The notes: generated from the letters alone by a model not told the origin. A stretch of 64,000 nucleotides of DNA from Gordonia aichiensis NBRC 108223 (GCF_000332975.1 NZ_BANR01000019.1:1-64000), one strand, 5' to 3'; shown: positions 43,521 through 54,339, counted from the stretch's first letter. Made by a program: numbers and translations.

Positions 43521-44924
43521 GTATCCATCTGCTGCAACGGGAGTCGGAATCCGACAGATGCGCCTCCGTAGTCCGAATCCTCAATGACGACGACCCCGCC
43601 ATGGGCACGCACGATCTCGGTGACGATCGACAACCCGAGCCCTGAACCTCCCGATCCTCGCTGCCGTGACGTGTCGAGTCGCACGAACCGGTCTGTCACG
43701 CGCGACTTCTCGCCGTCGGGTATTCCGGGGCCATCGTCAGACACGGTGACACTTACTGTGTGACGGGGCGTCATCGACATCCATTCGAATTGCAATGCGA
43801 CTGACTGCATATCGCATCGCATTGTCGACGACGTTGCGCAGGGCTCGTGCCAACTTGTCGGCGTCGCCGCTGACCCGGGTCGCCTTGAGGGACACGTCGA
43901 CGGTGTGCGTGGTCACGGCGTCGAGGCGAACGGCTTCTGTGTTGACGATCTCGTCGAGGTCGACGTCGTCGACTCGCAGAGGGATACCGCTTTCGTCTGC
44001 ACGTGCGAGGATCAGTAGGTCTGCAACCATCCGCTGCAGTCGCAGTGCATCGGGAAGCAGCACGGAGTCGACAGTGTCGGCGTCGATCGGTTGGCATGTG
44101 GTGCTCGACAGATCGAGAAGCCCGACGATGGTGGTGAGCGGACTGTTGAGTTCATGCGAGGCATCGTTGACGAACTGCAGTTGTCGTTGTCGGGACAACG
44201 CGATGCGATGAAGCATCTCGTTCATGGTGCGCGCCAGAGCCGCAATCTCGTCCGCGGTTGCTGGTACCGGAACTTGCTGATCGAGGTCCCCGCCGGTGAT
44301 CTCCTCGACGCGGATCCGGATGTCGTCGACCGGTCGGAGGGCGCGACCAACGAAAACGTAGGTGAGTATGGCCATACCGATGACGATGAACGGAAACACA
44401 ATCGAGCACAGCACTCCAAGAGCGGCCACGGTAGCATTGATCGGAGCTTCTTCGGCGCCGACCTGGACGGTGAACGTACCGTTTGCGGTTCCCACGCCGA
44501 GCGCGGTTGCCTGGAATTCTTGGTCGGTGTCGGTTGCACGCGCGCCGTGAACGGTCAGCCGATGCCCTGCTTCGAGCGGCGGCGCCATGGGGCGCGAGTA
44601 CATCGGGTTGTTGGTCACTCGAATGGCACCCGATGCGTCGGTGATCTGGATCGCGGCCACGTTCTTACTGGTGGCAAGTAGCGACTGATCGATACCGGCA
44701 GGGCCCCGTTCTGTTCTGATCGAGCCGGCTATCTGCTCGGCTCGCGCCGATGTCTCAGCATCGGCGTTACGCAGCAATACGTGATGCAATGCCTCGACCA
44801 TGACAACCGCCGCAATGGCCAATGCGATCATGACCAAACCTGTCGCGACAAGGGTCAACCGCATGCGTATAGGACGAATCCATTCGGCGGCTCGTCGAAG
44901 CGCTGCAGCCGGATGCTTGTACAC
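43490..44924 (-). CDS. Sensor histidine kinase, single frameshift near the ATP domain
   Basis: About 477 residues when corrected. Two membrane helices (about 20-45 and 170-195) flank an extracytoplasmic sensor of about 120 residues; then HAMP, H-box FVNDASHELNSPLTTIVGLL (phospho-His), N-box NVVDNAMRYA, and, after a frame change near 43763-43769 (a GGGG run), SDDGPGIPDGE and GSGGSGLGLSIV. One extra base joins the two frames as DAPRHTVSV. As written, the kinase would lack its G boxes. Its 3' end overlaps the response regulator gene. Confidence 0.88.
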
Positions 44925-45099
44925 GTGTCGAGACTAAACACGGTGAGCGGCGCCGTACACCGCTGAGCGTGACGCCGGTGGTGATGTGCCGCGAACCACG
45001 TGGCGTACTCCCTCAGCATCGTTCCGACAGAGTGACTGGCCGTGAACGTCATGGCGTTCCCGTCGGCAGGGCCATCACTATCAGCGAGGACGAACATGG

Positions 45100-45786
45100 C
45101 TACGAGCCAAAGTGTGATCGCTGCCCGTGGGTGTGGACGCGGTGGAGAAACGAATGTCGCCGATCCGCGACTGTATCGGCGGCTGGGAGCACGAGCAGCG
45201 CGCAGGCACCGGCGACGCACACCGCCGCCATCACGTCTGTGATCCAATGCGCGCCCAGATAGAGCCGGGTCGCCGAGGCAGTCAGAACCACGATCGCGGC
45301 GCCGATCCACGTCGCGATCGCGCCACGGCGATGCATTCGGCCAGCGGTCAGCGCCGCAATTGCGAAAGCCAATGCAGCAGTGCCGGTCACATGGCCCGAC
45401 GGAAACGAGTAGGTGGTCTCGAGGACCCCTAGTTGGTCCGTGACCGGCGGTCGAGGTCGTGCCACAACCAGTTTCATCACCTCGCACAGAACAGCGGCCG
45501 CTACGACCGTGCTCAGCAGGGTGGCGGATCGGCGCAGCGTGCCGTCGTGCACGTAGAAGGTAAGCCCGGTGATCCCGGCCCATAGCGCGACAGCCCACGG
45601 ACCGAAAAGCACAGTCAGATACGTGGTCGCGGTCGTCAGCGCGGGGGTACGTATGCCTACAAACCAGGACATCACGACGCTGTCGATTCGAACGGGTGCT
45701 CCACCAGACAGCAGAAACCGCAGCGCGTAGACCGCGGCAACCATCAATAGGACACCTCCGAGCGCGATCCTCACACGTGTTTGCAT
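45100..45786 (-). CDS. PAP2-family membrane phosphatase
   Basis: 228 residues, about six helices. All three phosphatase motifs are present: KLVVARPRPP, SFPSGHVTG and SATRLYLGAHWITDV. Acts on lipid phosphates such as phosphatidic acid or undecaprenyl pyrophosphate at the outer membrane face; exact substrate unknown. C-terminus is short and His/Arg-rich. About 175 bp separate it from the kinase start. Confidence 0.93.
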   Translation of the reverse strand: MQTRVRIALGGVLLMVAAVYALRFLLSGGAPVRIDSVVMSWFVGIRTPALTTATTYLTVLFGPWAVALWAGITGLTFYVHDGTLRRSATLLSTVVAAAVLCEVMKLVVARPRPPVTDQLGVLETTYSFPSGHVTGTAALAFAIAALTAGRMHRRGAIATWIGAAIVVLTASATRLYLGAHWITDVMAAVCVAGACALLVLPAADTVADRRHSFLHRVHTHGQRSHFGS

Positions 45787-45901
45787 GGCGCAAGCATCCT
45801 CGCGCCGTGCTGTGGAATCGCTGAGTCACGCTGAGTAGTGCTGTTGCAGCCGCGTGGCGTGAGCCGGAAGCGTCGGTGACCGCGAGGCCCGGTGGCGAGC
45901 A

Positions 45902-46828
45902 CTAGCCGACTGGCGAGTGGTCGTAGTCTTCCTTGACGAAGCGAAGGTGAGTCCAGGTATCGACAACGTGAACGCCTGGGCTGGCGCGGATCAGGTCAAT
46001 GACTTCGGCCATCTGTGAGTGCGAGACCGAAATCGCGGTACCGATGACGGCGTAGCGGCCAATGGACGACGCAAGGTACTGGATGGTGTCCCACTCCTGC
46101 AGTTTCTCGATGACGGGACTCGAATCACCATGAACAGTGAGCCCGAATCCCACGACATGCTGGGTGTTGAGTACGTCAGGACGGATGCGCGCTCCGATAT
46201 GCAGTACACCGCCGTCGATCAGACGCGCGACACGCGTACGCACTGCGGATGGTGAGAGTTCCGTGTGTTTGCCGAGTTCGACAAAACTGGTACGACCGTC
46301 TCGTTGCAGCATCTCCAAGAGCAGCCGATCGGTGGTGTCTACGTCACTGACAGACAACGGCCTGGGAGGCCAGTACGCGTCTTTGGCGATCGAGAGGTAA
46401 CTGGAAGTGGTGACCTGGGCGACCCCGTCAATCGCGGTGATCCTCGCCAGCGCCGCTGCAAGACTCTGCTGATCGGCACATCGCAACTCGACCACCAGAG
46501 CATGCGCTCCGGCGGTGACACTGACAAACGGTACGTCTTCATCGGCGGCAAGCACCTCACCTACCCGGGCGGCAGGACCCGTCACGACGACCGACGCGTG
46601 CGCATAGGCGTGCAGCCCGAACACCGAGGGGTGGACAACCCCTCGCACTTCGACGATTCGATCGTCGAGAAGACGCAGAACCCGTGCCCTGGTTGATGGA
46701 CGTGATAGTTCGATCGCCTCGGAGATGTTCTGAAAACTCGCACGCCCATCGTGCTGAAGCAACTCGATGATGCGTCGATCGATGTCATCGATCGGAGGTT
46801 TCGCAGTGGCATTCGCACCTGTGGCCAT
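45902..46828 (-). CDS. Double-domain Lrp/AsnC regulator
   Basis: 308 residues from ATG 46828. Two Lrp/AsnC units in one chain: first HTH IDDIDRRIIELLQHDGRASF, ligand domain; second HTH TDRLLLEMLQRDGRTSF with SPSAVRTRVARLID and another RAM-like domain. Such fusions often regulate adjacent amino acid or amine genes. It lies directly downstream of the agmatinase-like gene on the same strand and most likely controls the permease-amidase-ureohydrolase operon, with 51101-51142 as candidate site. Confidence 0.92.
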   Translation of the reverse strand: MATGANATAKPPIDDIDRRIIELLQHDGRASFQNISEAIELSRPSTRARVLRLLDDRIVEVRGVVHPSVFGLHAYAHASVVVTGPAARVGEVLAADEDVPFVSVTAGAHALVVELRCADQQSLAAALARITAIDGVAQVTTSSYLSIAKDAYWPPRPLSVSDVDTTDRLLLEMLQRDGRTSFVELGKHTELSPSAVRTRVARLIDGGVLHIGARIRPDVLNTQHVVGFGLTVHGDSSPVIEKLQEWDTIQYLASSIGRYAVIGTAISVSHSQMAEVIDLIRASPGVHVVDTWTHLRFVKEDYDHSPVG

Positions 46829-46902
46829 TGCTTCACGGTATAAGAACGAACGGCGACCGAAACCGTCTGGACGCTCACCGGTCACCACTACTCGGTGCTT
46901 CC

Positions 46903-47862
46903 TCAGCGTCGCGCCGGTACCACACTGAGCAACTCGTAGGCGGTGTGCGCCGCCGCGAGCGCGGTCAACTCGGCGTGGTCATAAGCAGGACTCACCTCGA
47001 CGATGTCCATCCCCACGATGTTCAAGCCCGCCAGGCCTCTCACCATCTCCAGAAGTTCGCGACTTGTCAGGCCACCTGCTTCAGGGGTGCCCGTGCCCGG
47101 CGCGTGAGCCGGATCCAGCACGTCTATGTCCACCGACACGTACACGGGCCGGTCACCCAACCGTGCCCGCATTCGGTCGATCAGCGCATCAATGCCGGTA
47201 CGAGCGAACTCGCGGCAATTGATCGCCGCGAACCCCATCTCTTCGCTCTCGTCGAGGTCGAGCTTGGCATAGAGAGGGCCGCGCAATCCGACGTGCATGG
47301 AGTGCTCTCTGTCGATCAGGCCTTCTTCGGAAGCACGACGAAACGGTGTGCCGTGCGTATACGGTTCACCGAAATAGGTGTCCCAGGTGTCCAAATGGGC
47401 ATCAAAGTGCAGAACGGCGAGGGGGCCGTACATTCGGTGAGCAACGCGCAGCAGCGGCAACGCTATCGTGTGATCGCCGCCCAGGGTCAGCAGAGTTCGT
47501 CCGGTCCCGACAAGCGACGAAGCCGATGATTCGATGGCGGAGATTGCAGCTCGGATGTCGTATGGACTGACCCCGATGTCTCCGGCGTCGGCAACCTGGT
47601 TGCGCGAGAACGGAAATCGGTCGTTCGCCGGATTGTAGGGTCGCAGTAGCCGTGAGCCCTGTCTGATGTGCGTGGGGCCGAATCGCGTGCCCGGTCGGTA
47701 GCTCACACCACTGTCGATGGGGACTCCCCAGATGAGTACGTCGGCGTCGGCCACGCTATCCAGGCGAGGTAGTCGAGCAAAGGTACTCTCGCCGCCGTAC
47801 CGCGGCACTACCGCCGCGTCGACCGGACCGACAGGCGCTGGCATGATCGTCTCGTCGTTCAT
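46903..47862 (-). CDS. Agmatinase/guanidino acid ureohydrolase
   Basis: 319 residues, arginase fold. Binuclear Mn ligands visible in [16 protein letters not shown] and [19 protein letters not shown]. The last motif is typical of agmatinase, guanidinobutyrase and guanidinopropionase, which release urea from a guanidino compound. Start ATG 47862 has GGAGGA upstream and overlaps the stop of the amidase-like gene (ATGA). With the permease and amidase it suggests use of a guanidino or amide compound as nitrogen source. Confidence 0.93.
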   Translation of the reverse strand: MNDETIMPAPVGPVDAAVVPRYGGESTFARLPRLDSVADADVLIWGVPIDSGVSYRPGTRFGPTHIRQGSRLLRPYNPANDRFPFSRNQVADAGDIGVSPYDIRAAISAIESSASSLVGTGRTLLTLGGDHTIALPLLRVAHRMYGPLAVLHFDAHLDTWDTYFGEPYTHGTPFRRASEEGLIDREHSMHVGLRGPLYAKLDLDESEEMGFAAINCREFARTGIDALIDRMRARLGDRPVYVSVDIDVLDPAHAPGTGTPEAGGLTSRELLEMVRGLAGLNIVGMDIVEVSPAYDHAELTALAAAHTAYELLSVVPARR

Positions 47863-49481
47863 CGTTTCCTCCCGGCAATGTCTTCTGCTGCAGGCGAACC
47901 CAACCGATCGAGTACGTTGCGAGTGATTCGTTCGGTGAAGCCGTCGTGGCGCATCAGTCCACTGACCCATTCCGCCGATCCGGCATTGAAGACCGTGCCG
48001 GCGCCCCTGGAGTATTCGGCAATCATTCCGGAACCGAACTCTGTATCAAGATGATCCGGAGTGTCCCCGTTGAACATCGCGTGAGCGAGCTCTTCTGCCT
48101 CATCGAGAGGCGCACCGATGGCGACGGTACCGTTCCAGAGGTCGCGCGAACCGCGAACGGCCGGCGCCATCGCAATGATCTGGAGGTCACTGCTGGCTCC
48201 GTCGGCGCCCGTGGCGTACGGCAATCCTTTCCGAAAGGTGTAGTCGACGCCGTCCACCTCGAAACCGAATACGACGATCGGGGCTGCACCGAAAACGTCG
48301 CCGTAGTAGAGGTCCGTGCCTTTCAGCGCCCAATGGTCCGGCCGATAGACCGTGAACCCGCCGCTCGACCGAGGCGTTGTAGCACCGAAGCGCGAATAGA
48401 TTCCGGCGTTGCCGGTGAGCCCCATCGTGTGTGCTCCCGGCCGGTTGATCTCCGGCCAGTCCCACGCCGTGGTCACGCGCGTCGGATCAACCGTGAGCAT
48501 CGGGTCGGCGGCCGGATCTTTGAAACAGGTTTGGGTGCCTGCGTCGAGATCAAGGCGCACCTGCCACAGGAAGTTCCCACCGAACCTGGCGAGGCCCGCG
48601 CCGCCATCGACAAATGCGTCGATTCGATCGCGCATTTCCCATGTCCAGTACTCGTCGTGCCCGGCGATGACTGCGCACGAGTAGCCTGCCAGCGCGTCGG
48701 AATCCGCGTGCAGATCATGCTGGGTCACATGATGAAAGGTGTAGCCCTGTTCCTCGGCCCAGACGGTGAACGGTCGTTCGTACGTAGCCCAGAACGAATC
48801 GGCGTGGTGGCGGGAATAGCCATTGAGCCAAGCCCATTCGTAGGCGGGGTGTCTGGGAATCCATCCGGGTTCGGGGCTGTCGGTATGTACGTTGCGGGGC
48901 GCGCCTGCCGGTTTCCGCAGCATTCCCCGTGCGACGGGACGTCGGGTAGACGACACGGGACTTGGCAGGTCGTCGCCCTCCTCGTTCACCACCCCGCGAT
49001 AGTGATTCGCCCCGCCCCAATCGTTGTACGCCAGCATCGTGCTCGTCGTGTGGATCAGCACGAAGTCAGCGTCGGCGGGCGTTGACGATCGAACGATGAA
49101 GAAGCCCTCGCTCTCGACCACACGTCCGCGATGTCGTGCTCTCAGAATGACGAGATAGAAGCCGGACTCCCACTCGGAATCGACGACGACCGACAGCGAT
49201 TCCGGCCAGCCGCACCCCACCGCATACGCGTCGGCCGGCGTCGGGTGTTGTCTGCCGGGAAGTCCCGTTTGAGTAAAGACCGTCGTGGGGCGAGCGCCGT
49301 CCCGAATGATCTCCACGTCGTATTCATCGGTGTTCGCGTAGACCATGATGGAGACGTTCTCGCCGCCCAGGTAGCTGAATTTGTCTGTGTAGCACCATAA
49401 TTCAGATGCCTCGGGATACTGGCCCGGTCGCTCGATCAGTCCTCCGGGTTGTGACCACGCCTGCAGCTTGTCCATACTCAC
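47859..49481 (-). CDS. N,N-dimethylformamidase large-subunit-like protein
   Basis: 540 residues, resembling the DmfA2/large-subunit family that hydrolyses dimethylformamide with a mononuclear iron. Visible segments: N-terminal beta-rich part ([20 protein letters not shown]), then [33 protein letters not shown] and [12 protein letters not shown], typical of this family's C-terminal domain. No small-subunit gene is adjacent. Family members act on varied amides, so the true substrate is open. Coupled to the agmatinase-like gene. Confidence 0.85.
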   Translation of the reverse strand: MSMDKLQAWSQPGGLIERPGQYPEASELWCYTDKFSYLGGENVSIMVYANTDEYDVEIIRDGARPTTVFTQTGLPGRQHPTPADAYAVGCGWPESLSVVVDSEWESGFYLVILRARHRGRVVESEGFFIVRSSTPADADFVLIHTTSTMLAYNDWGGANHYRGVVNEEGDDLPSPVSSTRRPVARGMLRKPAGAPRNVHTDSPEPGWIPRHPAYEWAWLNGYSRHHADSFWATYERPFTVWAEEQGYTFHHVTQHDLHADSDALAGYSCAVIAGHDEYWTWEMRDRIDAFVDGGAGLARFGGNFLWQVRLDLDAGTQTCFKDPAADPMLTVDPTRVTTAWDWPEINRPGAHTMGLTGNAGIYSRFGATTPRSSGGFTVYRPDHWALKGTDLYYGDVFGAAPIVVFGFEVDGVDYTFRKGLPYATGADGASSDLQIIAMAPAVRGSRDLWNGTVAIGAPLDEAEELAHAMFNGDTPDHLDTEFGSGMIAEYSRGAGTVFNAGSAEWVSGLMRHDGFTERITRNVLDRLGSPAAEDIAGRKR

Positions 49482-49555
49482 CTTCCTCTTTCTGTTCTGA
49501 GCTCATCCGGTCCACACGTCAGGTGATCTCATGTCGGCATCGGTCGATGTCGTGG

Positions 49556-51004
49556 TCACTGGTCGCCGGACCTGCGGCGGCGGTGCGTACGCGTCAGAAT
49601 GAACCCCCGGGTCAACCCGACGCCGGCGGCGACGACCAGCGGCACGAAGATCAATGCGTTACCTGCCGTGCCAAGTCCGGTGAGCTGTCCCATGTTTGCG
49701 ACGAGGACGACAGCGACCATGGCGAGAACTATCGCCGAAGCAGTCGGTGCCACGACTCGATTCCATCGGGATTCGCCGTAGTCGTTGCGTCGGAAGAATC
49801 TCACAACGGCGACCGACGTCAGTACCTGGAGGACAAGAACTGTCAAGATCGTTGGGCTCGTGGTCCACACCACGACCTGCGTGTATGCGTCCGTGGGTGT
49901 AAAAGCAAAAGCAAGCAGAACGCCCGATACCAACAGGTACTGGACGACACCCGCAACACTGGGAGTCATCGTAGTCGGTGAGACGCGGCCGAGAACTGAC
50001 GGCACAACCCCGGTTCTTCCCATCGCGAACAAATAGCGAGTGCACACGTTATGCAGTGCGAGACACCCGGCAAAGAAACTCGTGACAATCAACAAGCGCA
50101 TTACTTCGGTCATGGTGGCGCCGGCAAACTCACTGTTGAGCGTGAATACCAATGCTGATGGGTCGCCCGAAAGAACATCGCCGATTCTGCTGATCCCGAT
50201 GGCCTGCACGATAACCCATGCGCAGAATGTATAGATGAAAGTCAAAGCGGCAACAGCAATATATGTCGCCCGGGAGATCGTTTTCGCGGGCTCGACGCAC
50301 TCATCGCTGTACACCGCTGTTTGCTCGAATCCGACAAATGATGTGAATGTGAGCAGGAAAGCGCCGGCGACACCACTGGAGAAGACCGAGCCGAATGTTA
50401 TTCCGGCCAGTGAGATACCTTCGTGTCCGCCGTGCGCCAGGACTGCTACGCAGAAGACCGCGAGGGTGCCCAGCTCGAGAGCCATGAGCACGAGAAGGAT
50501 TCGCGCTCCAAAATCGACCTTCCGGTAAGCGATAATTGCCACGACCACCGAAACGACCAGCGCGCAGACATAGATCGGAGGTGTCAATCCGGCAATGGAA
50601 CCGACTGTCGCGGAGAGGAAGACGCCGCATGCCAGCACAAAACCGATCTGGCCGCCCAGATAGCCGACGTAAGCCAGTAACGCCGCTCCGGCTCCCACGG
50701 TCCGAGTGAATCCCTCGGAAATATAGGCATAGAAGGCTCCGGATCCTCGGAAATGTCTACTCATTGCCGTGTAGCCGACAGCAAAGAGTAGGTATATGAG
50801 GCCCGGCACCAGGTAAGCCAGGGGGAACGATGCCCCCGCGGCGCCGAGTCCCAGAGGAGCGAAGCCGACCAGCACTGTTAACGGCGATGCCGCTCCGATG
50901 ACGAAGACCACGAGGTGTCGAACCTTCATCGACCCGCTGTGCAGAGGGTTGCCGTCGTCGTCCGCGGACGGGCCGACGGCTGTTGCGGCTGGTGTATCTG
51001 TCAT
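49556..51004 (-). CDS. APC-superfamily amino acid/amine permease
   Basis: 482 residues, about twelve membrane helices, with the APC signature GFAPLGLGAAGASFPLAYL in helix 1, ISEGFTRTVGAGAAL, and FTSFVGFEQTAVYSDE in helix 6. First gene of the catabolic operon; it probably imports the substrate of the two hydrolases. Its upstream region carries the palindrome array. Confidence 0.92.
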   Translation of the reverse strand: MTDTPAATAVGPSADDDGNPLHSGSMKVRHLVVFVIGAASPLTVLVGFAPLGLGAAGASFPLAYLVPGLIYLLFAVGYTAMSRHFRGSGAFYAYISEGFTRTVGAGAALLAYVGYLGGQIGFVLACGVFLSATVGSIAGLTPPIYVCALVVSVVVAIIAYRKVDFGARILLVLMALELGTLAVFCVAVLAHGGHEGISLAGITFGSVFSSGVAGAFLLTFTSFVGFEQTAVYSDECVEPAKTISRATYIAVAALTFIYTFCAWVIVQAIGISRIGDVLSGDPSALVFTLNSEFAGATMTEVMRLLIVTSFFAGCLALHNVCTRYLFAMGRTGVVPSVLGRVSPTTMTPSVAGVVQYLLVSGVLLAFAFTPTDAYTQVVVWTTSPTILTVLVLQVLTSVAVVRFFRRNDYGESRWNRVVAPTASAIVLAMVAVVLVANMGQLTGLGTAGNALIFVPLVVAAGVGLTRGFILTRTHRRRRSGDQ

Positions 51005-51374
51005 CAGGCGTTCCTAGTGTGAAGGCATGAGCTGAACGACGAATGCTCGGGAGGGACGCATCGCCTCTGAGCTGCGGGCTTCATTGACCACTCGGCCGAC
51101 ATTCGTAGGCGAAACTGCACAACTACCTACGAATAGTTCGTACGAGTACTCTTGCACAGACATATAGAGAGGTCAACTGCAGATTCTGCGTACGCTGTCC
51201 GTCAAGATCGGAGAATGGGGGGTGGAGGATGTCGGGTGGTCGCCGCTCGCGACGTGCCGAACCCTCCACCGAACTGGAGCAGTGCAGCTCGCGATTCATG
51301 CTCGGCATCTACCGTGTTGCTGGTCAGGGTTCGCTTCTCACGGCGAAGGGGAGGTGGTCACCGACGGGCGGTGG
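51005..51374. other. Intergenic region with two repeat sets
   Basis: About 370 bp. Near the permease are the TTCGTA-type palindromes (51101-51142). At the far end GGTGGTCACCGACG occurs twice within 30 bp (about 51354-51383), close to the 3' end of the secreted protein gene. No gene is supported. Confidence 0.45.
51101..51142. promoter_or_regulatory. Palindromic operator array upstream of the permease operon
   Basis: ATTCGTAGG (51101-51109) is perfectly inverted as CCTACGAAT (51126-51134). The latter overlaps a second perfect palindrome TACGAA-TAG-TTCGTA (51128-51142). This gives three TTCGTA half-site copies about 100-140 bp before the permease start. Lrp/AsnC proteins bind several short phased dyads, so the downstream regulator at 45902-46828 is the obvious candidate. 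Confidence 0.6.
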
Positions 51375-51782
51375 TCACCGACGAAGCGTAAAGGTGAGTG
51401 CCGGTGTACTTCCCGCGACGCCGATGCCGTTGTAGCCGCCGCGTCCGTCTGAGGTGAGTTCGTCGCGGATGCCGGGGAGCCCGGACCGTGCGTAATCCAC
51501 GACGATGACCGGCCGGCCATTGACCACCGAGTTGGCGCGGTAAACGTCGGCGGGGACGATTCGGCCGGCAATCGTGTCGTTGATGACCGTCGCGCCGGTG
51601 AAGTCCTTGCCGAACCAGATGGCATTGGCAGGCGTCGACCATCCGGTCAGCTGCCCGCTGTAGTGGCCGGTGGGAAAGGGCGGCTGCGGGGCCGCGTGAG
51701 CCTCGCCGTTCAGAGACCCGACGAGAGTGAATGCTGCGGTGGCCGTCGCTGTGACGACTGCCGTGCGGAGGGCTGTTCTCAT
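51375..51782 (-). CDS. Small secreted protein
   Basis: 135 residues. Signal peptide with TAVVTATATAAFTLVG and cleavage near GEAHAAP. The mature part of about 105 residues has no cysteines and recurring Gly/Tyr/Trp; it contains TGHYSGQLTGWSTPANAIWF. No family recognised. Start ATG follows AGGAGACGACC. Confidence 0.75.
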   Translation of the reverse strand: MRTALRTAVVTATATAAFTLVGSLNGEAHAAPQPPFPTGHYSGQLTGWSTPANAIWFGKDFTGATVINDTIAGRIVPADVYRANSVVNGRPVIVVDYARSGLPGIRDELTSDGRGGYNGIGVAGSTPALTFTLRR

Positions 51783-52022
51783 TGGTCGTCTCCTGATTGG
51801 CGTGGCGCTCTCTGCTCAGGGTTCGACACAAAGAACGGCTCGGATTGGCCGTCAGTGGTTCCCATCGATGGATCCGAGTATGTGAACGGATCGATCACCG
51901 AGCCTGCAGCCCGCGGATGAGGACTGACGATCAACAACAGCAGCAGCTTCGAATCGCCCCCTGCCTGGCACCGGCTCGGCTCGTACACTTGGTGCGCATT
52001 CCGACGACGAAAGAGTCACAGC

Positions 52023-52850
52023 ATGCAGGGCGCACTCACCCCCGACGCCGAACGGGCGATCACCGACATCTCCAGCCGCTACGGGCTGTCGCAGGATGCC
52101 GTCCTGGCGATGCTGTACGCCGTCAACAGCGGCGGCGGCACGATGGCGCAGTTCTCCATCCCCGAGCTCGGTGGCTCGGGACAGTGGATGCGCGGTGGCA
52201 TGACGATGGTCGGCAACATGTTCGACAACGCTCTGAAAGCGCGGGTCGACGGCCTCTGCAACGAACTGTCGCAGCTGCTCGCCACGACTGTGGTGTTCCC
52301 GCCCGCCGCCGCATCCGGCTCGTCGTACGGCTTCGCCACCGCGAACAACTGGTGGCCCGCCGACCTCGGTGTGCCGAGTTCTACCGGTGGACAAAACGAC
52401 TCGAAGTACGCGGTCTTTCCTGCGACACGGCGTCTTGCCATCCAGCAGAACGGCGTGACTCGCGTGTTCGACACCGGTGAGCACCAGATCGGCGGTGTCC
52501 AACAGCAACAGGGCGGCTATCCCGGTTCGGTGAGCTTCTCGAGTCAGTTCGGCACCTTCGACGTGTCGAGCCTGACCGAGCTGACCAACCAGCAGGTGGA
52601 GGCGACCCCCGTCGCGGCGCCCGCCCCCGAGCGGCCGCAGACGGCACCGACTCCCGAGCCGTCCACTTTCGTACCGTCGCAGTCCGCGCCGTCGATGCCG
52701 GAGCAGGCCCCGCAGGCACAGACCCCGCCGTCCGTGCGTGGCGACGACGTGTTTGCCGCCATCGAACAGCTCGCTGGTTTGCACGACCGCGGCATCCTCA
52801 CGGACGAGGAGTTCGCAACGAAGAAGGCCGAACTCCTCGCGCGCCTGTAG
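52023..52850 (+). CDS. Protein with C-terminal SHOCT domain
   Basis: 275 residues. The N-terminal two thirds look globular (LTPDAERAITDISSRYGLSQ, with MAQFSIPELGG and GNMFDNALKARVDGL), then a Pro/Gln/Glu-rich linker and a terminal SHOCT hairpin (AIEQLAGLHDRGILTDEEF). SHOCT is a short oligomer-forming domain. Function unknown. The acyltransferase starts 70 bp later. Confidence 0.8.
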   Translation: MQGALTPDAERAITDISSRYGLSQDAVLAMLYAVNSGGGTMAQFSIPELGGSGQWMRGGMTMVGNMFDNALKARVDGLCNELSQLLATTVVFPPAAASGSSYGFATANNWWPADLGVPSSTGGQNDSKYAVFPATRRLAIQQNGVTRVFDTGEHQIGGVQQQQGGYPGSVSFSSQFGTFDVSSLTELTNQQVEATPVAAPAPERPQTAPTPEPSTFVPSQSAPSMPEQAPQAQTPPSVRGDDVFAAIEQLAGLHDRGILTDEEFATKKAELLARL

Positions 52851-52920
52851 CTCTCGCCGCGCCCATCGGAGTGATACGCGCTGGTGAAAACGGCTCCATC
52901 GCGCCGCGCGCGGGAGGAGA

Positions 52921-54339
52921 ATGACATCCGTGAGCGACGACGTCGTCCGGATGAGTCAATCGGACATGTTCACCTGGCGGATGGAGCAGAATCCGGTTCT
53001 GCGATCCACCGTGGTCGTCGTCATCCTGCTCGACGCCTCTCCCGACTGGGAGCGGTTCTGCGCGACTGTCGCGCGAGCCGTTCAGGTGCTCCCCGCGATG
53101 CGTCGCAGACTCGTTCCCGATCGAGGACTCGCACCGCCACGGTGGGTCGACGACCCGGATTTCGACGTGAGTTGGCATCTCCACCACCTCGACGCCCCGC
53201 ACCCGAGGAACCTTGCCGGGGTGCTCGACGTGGCGCGCACCGCGGGGATGACGGCCTTCGATCCAGCGCGGCCGATGTGGGAGTTCACCCTCCTCGACGG
53301 CCTTGATACCCGTGACGGCGACACCCATTGCGACGACACCGATTCCGACGCTCCGGCGGCCGCTGTGGTGATGAAGTTCCACCACTCGCTGACCGACGGC
53401 GTGGGTGCCGTCGCGATTGCGGCGGAGATCATGGACCTTGAGCGAGCAGGGACACCCCGTCCGCCCGTGCCCGAGACGGCGAGCGCTGCGCGCGCACCGT
53501 CGATCTTCTCCACCGCGGGCTGGTACGCGACGACCGCCGCCGGACTGGTGAGTGGAGTGGTGCGGACGACGAGTGGCCTCGGCGCCCGCATGCTGTTGCG
53601 TCCCATCCGGGCGCTGCGCGAGGTGGCGGGGACCTCGGTGTCGGTGGCTCGGATCGTCGAGCCGGTCATGCGCACGGCGTCACCGGTGATGACCGAACGC
53701 AGCACCCGGCGCCGCTTCGCGACACTCGACGTGCCCGTCACATCATTGACGGGCGCGGGACATGCTGCCGGAGGAACCCTCAACGACGCCTTCCTGGCAG
53801 GCACGGTGCTCGGCATACGCGCTTACCACCGGCGTCACGGCACTGATGTCGACCATCTGCGGGTCACGATGCCGCTGAATCTCCGCGCCGACGATGACTC
53901 GGCATTCGGCGGAAATCGAATCACACTGCTGCGCATCGCCATTCCCTGTGATACTTCGACGCCGCGCGAACTCATCGAGCGCATACACAAGGTCATCGAA
54001 GGGTGGCGGCGCGAGCCGGCAGTGCCGCTGGCCGAGTCGATCGCCGGAGCGCTCAACGTGTTGCCCTCGTCGGCGGTCGGCGCGATGCTCGAGCATGTCG
54101 ACTTCCTCGCGTCGGACGTGCCCGGTTCACCGGTACCGCTCTACCTCGCGGGTGGGCGGATCACCCGGCAGTACGTCTTCGGTCCCACGATCGGTGCGTC
54201 GTTCAACATCACCCTGCTCAGCTACGTCGACGATTGCTGTCTGGGAATCGATGTCGATGTTGCCGCCGTACCGGATATCGACGTGCTCGTCGAATGTCTG
54301 GCCGCCGGGTTCGACGAGGTGACGGGACTCGCCCGCTGA
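52921..54339 (+). CDS. WS/DGAT acyltransferase (wax ester synthase/diacylglycerol acyltransferase)
   Basis: 472 residues. The catalytic motif is present as KFHHSLTDGVGAV (HHxxxDG) near residue 155. Also seen are RPMWEFTLLDGL, a PLNLR motif (TMPLNLRADDD), and the later DVPGSPVPLYLAGG, all usual for actinobacterial DGATs that make triacylglycerol or wax esters from acyl-CoA. SD GGGAGGAGA precedes ATG. Many paralogues are normal in Mycobacteriales, so the substrate is not defined. Confidence 0.94.
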   Translation: MTSVSDDVVRMSQSDMFTWRMEQNPVLRSTVVVVILLDASPDWERFCATVARAVQVLPAMRRRLVPDRGLAPPRWVDDPDFDVSWHLHHLDAPHPRNLAGVLDVARTAGMTAFDPARPMWEFTLLDGLDTRDGDTHCDDTDSDAPAAAVVMKFHHSLTDGVGAVAIAAEIMDLERAGTPRPPVPETASAARAPSIFSTAGWYATTAAGLVSGVVRTTSGLGARMLLRPIRALREVAGTSVSVARIVEPVMRTASPVMTERSTRRRFATLDVPVTSLTGAGHAAGGTLNDAFLAGTVLGIRAYHRRHGTDVDHLRVTMPLNLRADDDSAFGGNRITLLRIAIPCDTSTPRELIERIHKVIEGWRREPAVPLAESIAGALNVLPSSAVGAMLEHVDFLASDVPGSPVPLYLAGGRITRQYVFGPTIGASFNITLLSYVDDCCLGIDVDVAAVPDIDVLVECLAAGFDEVTGLAR

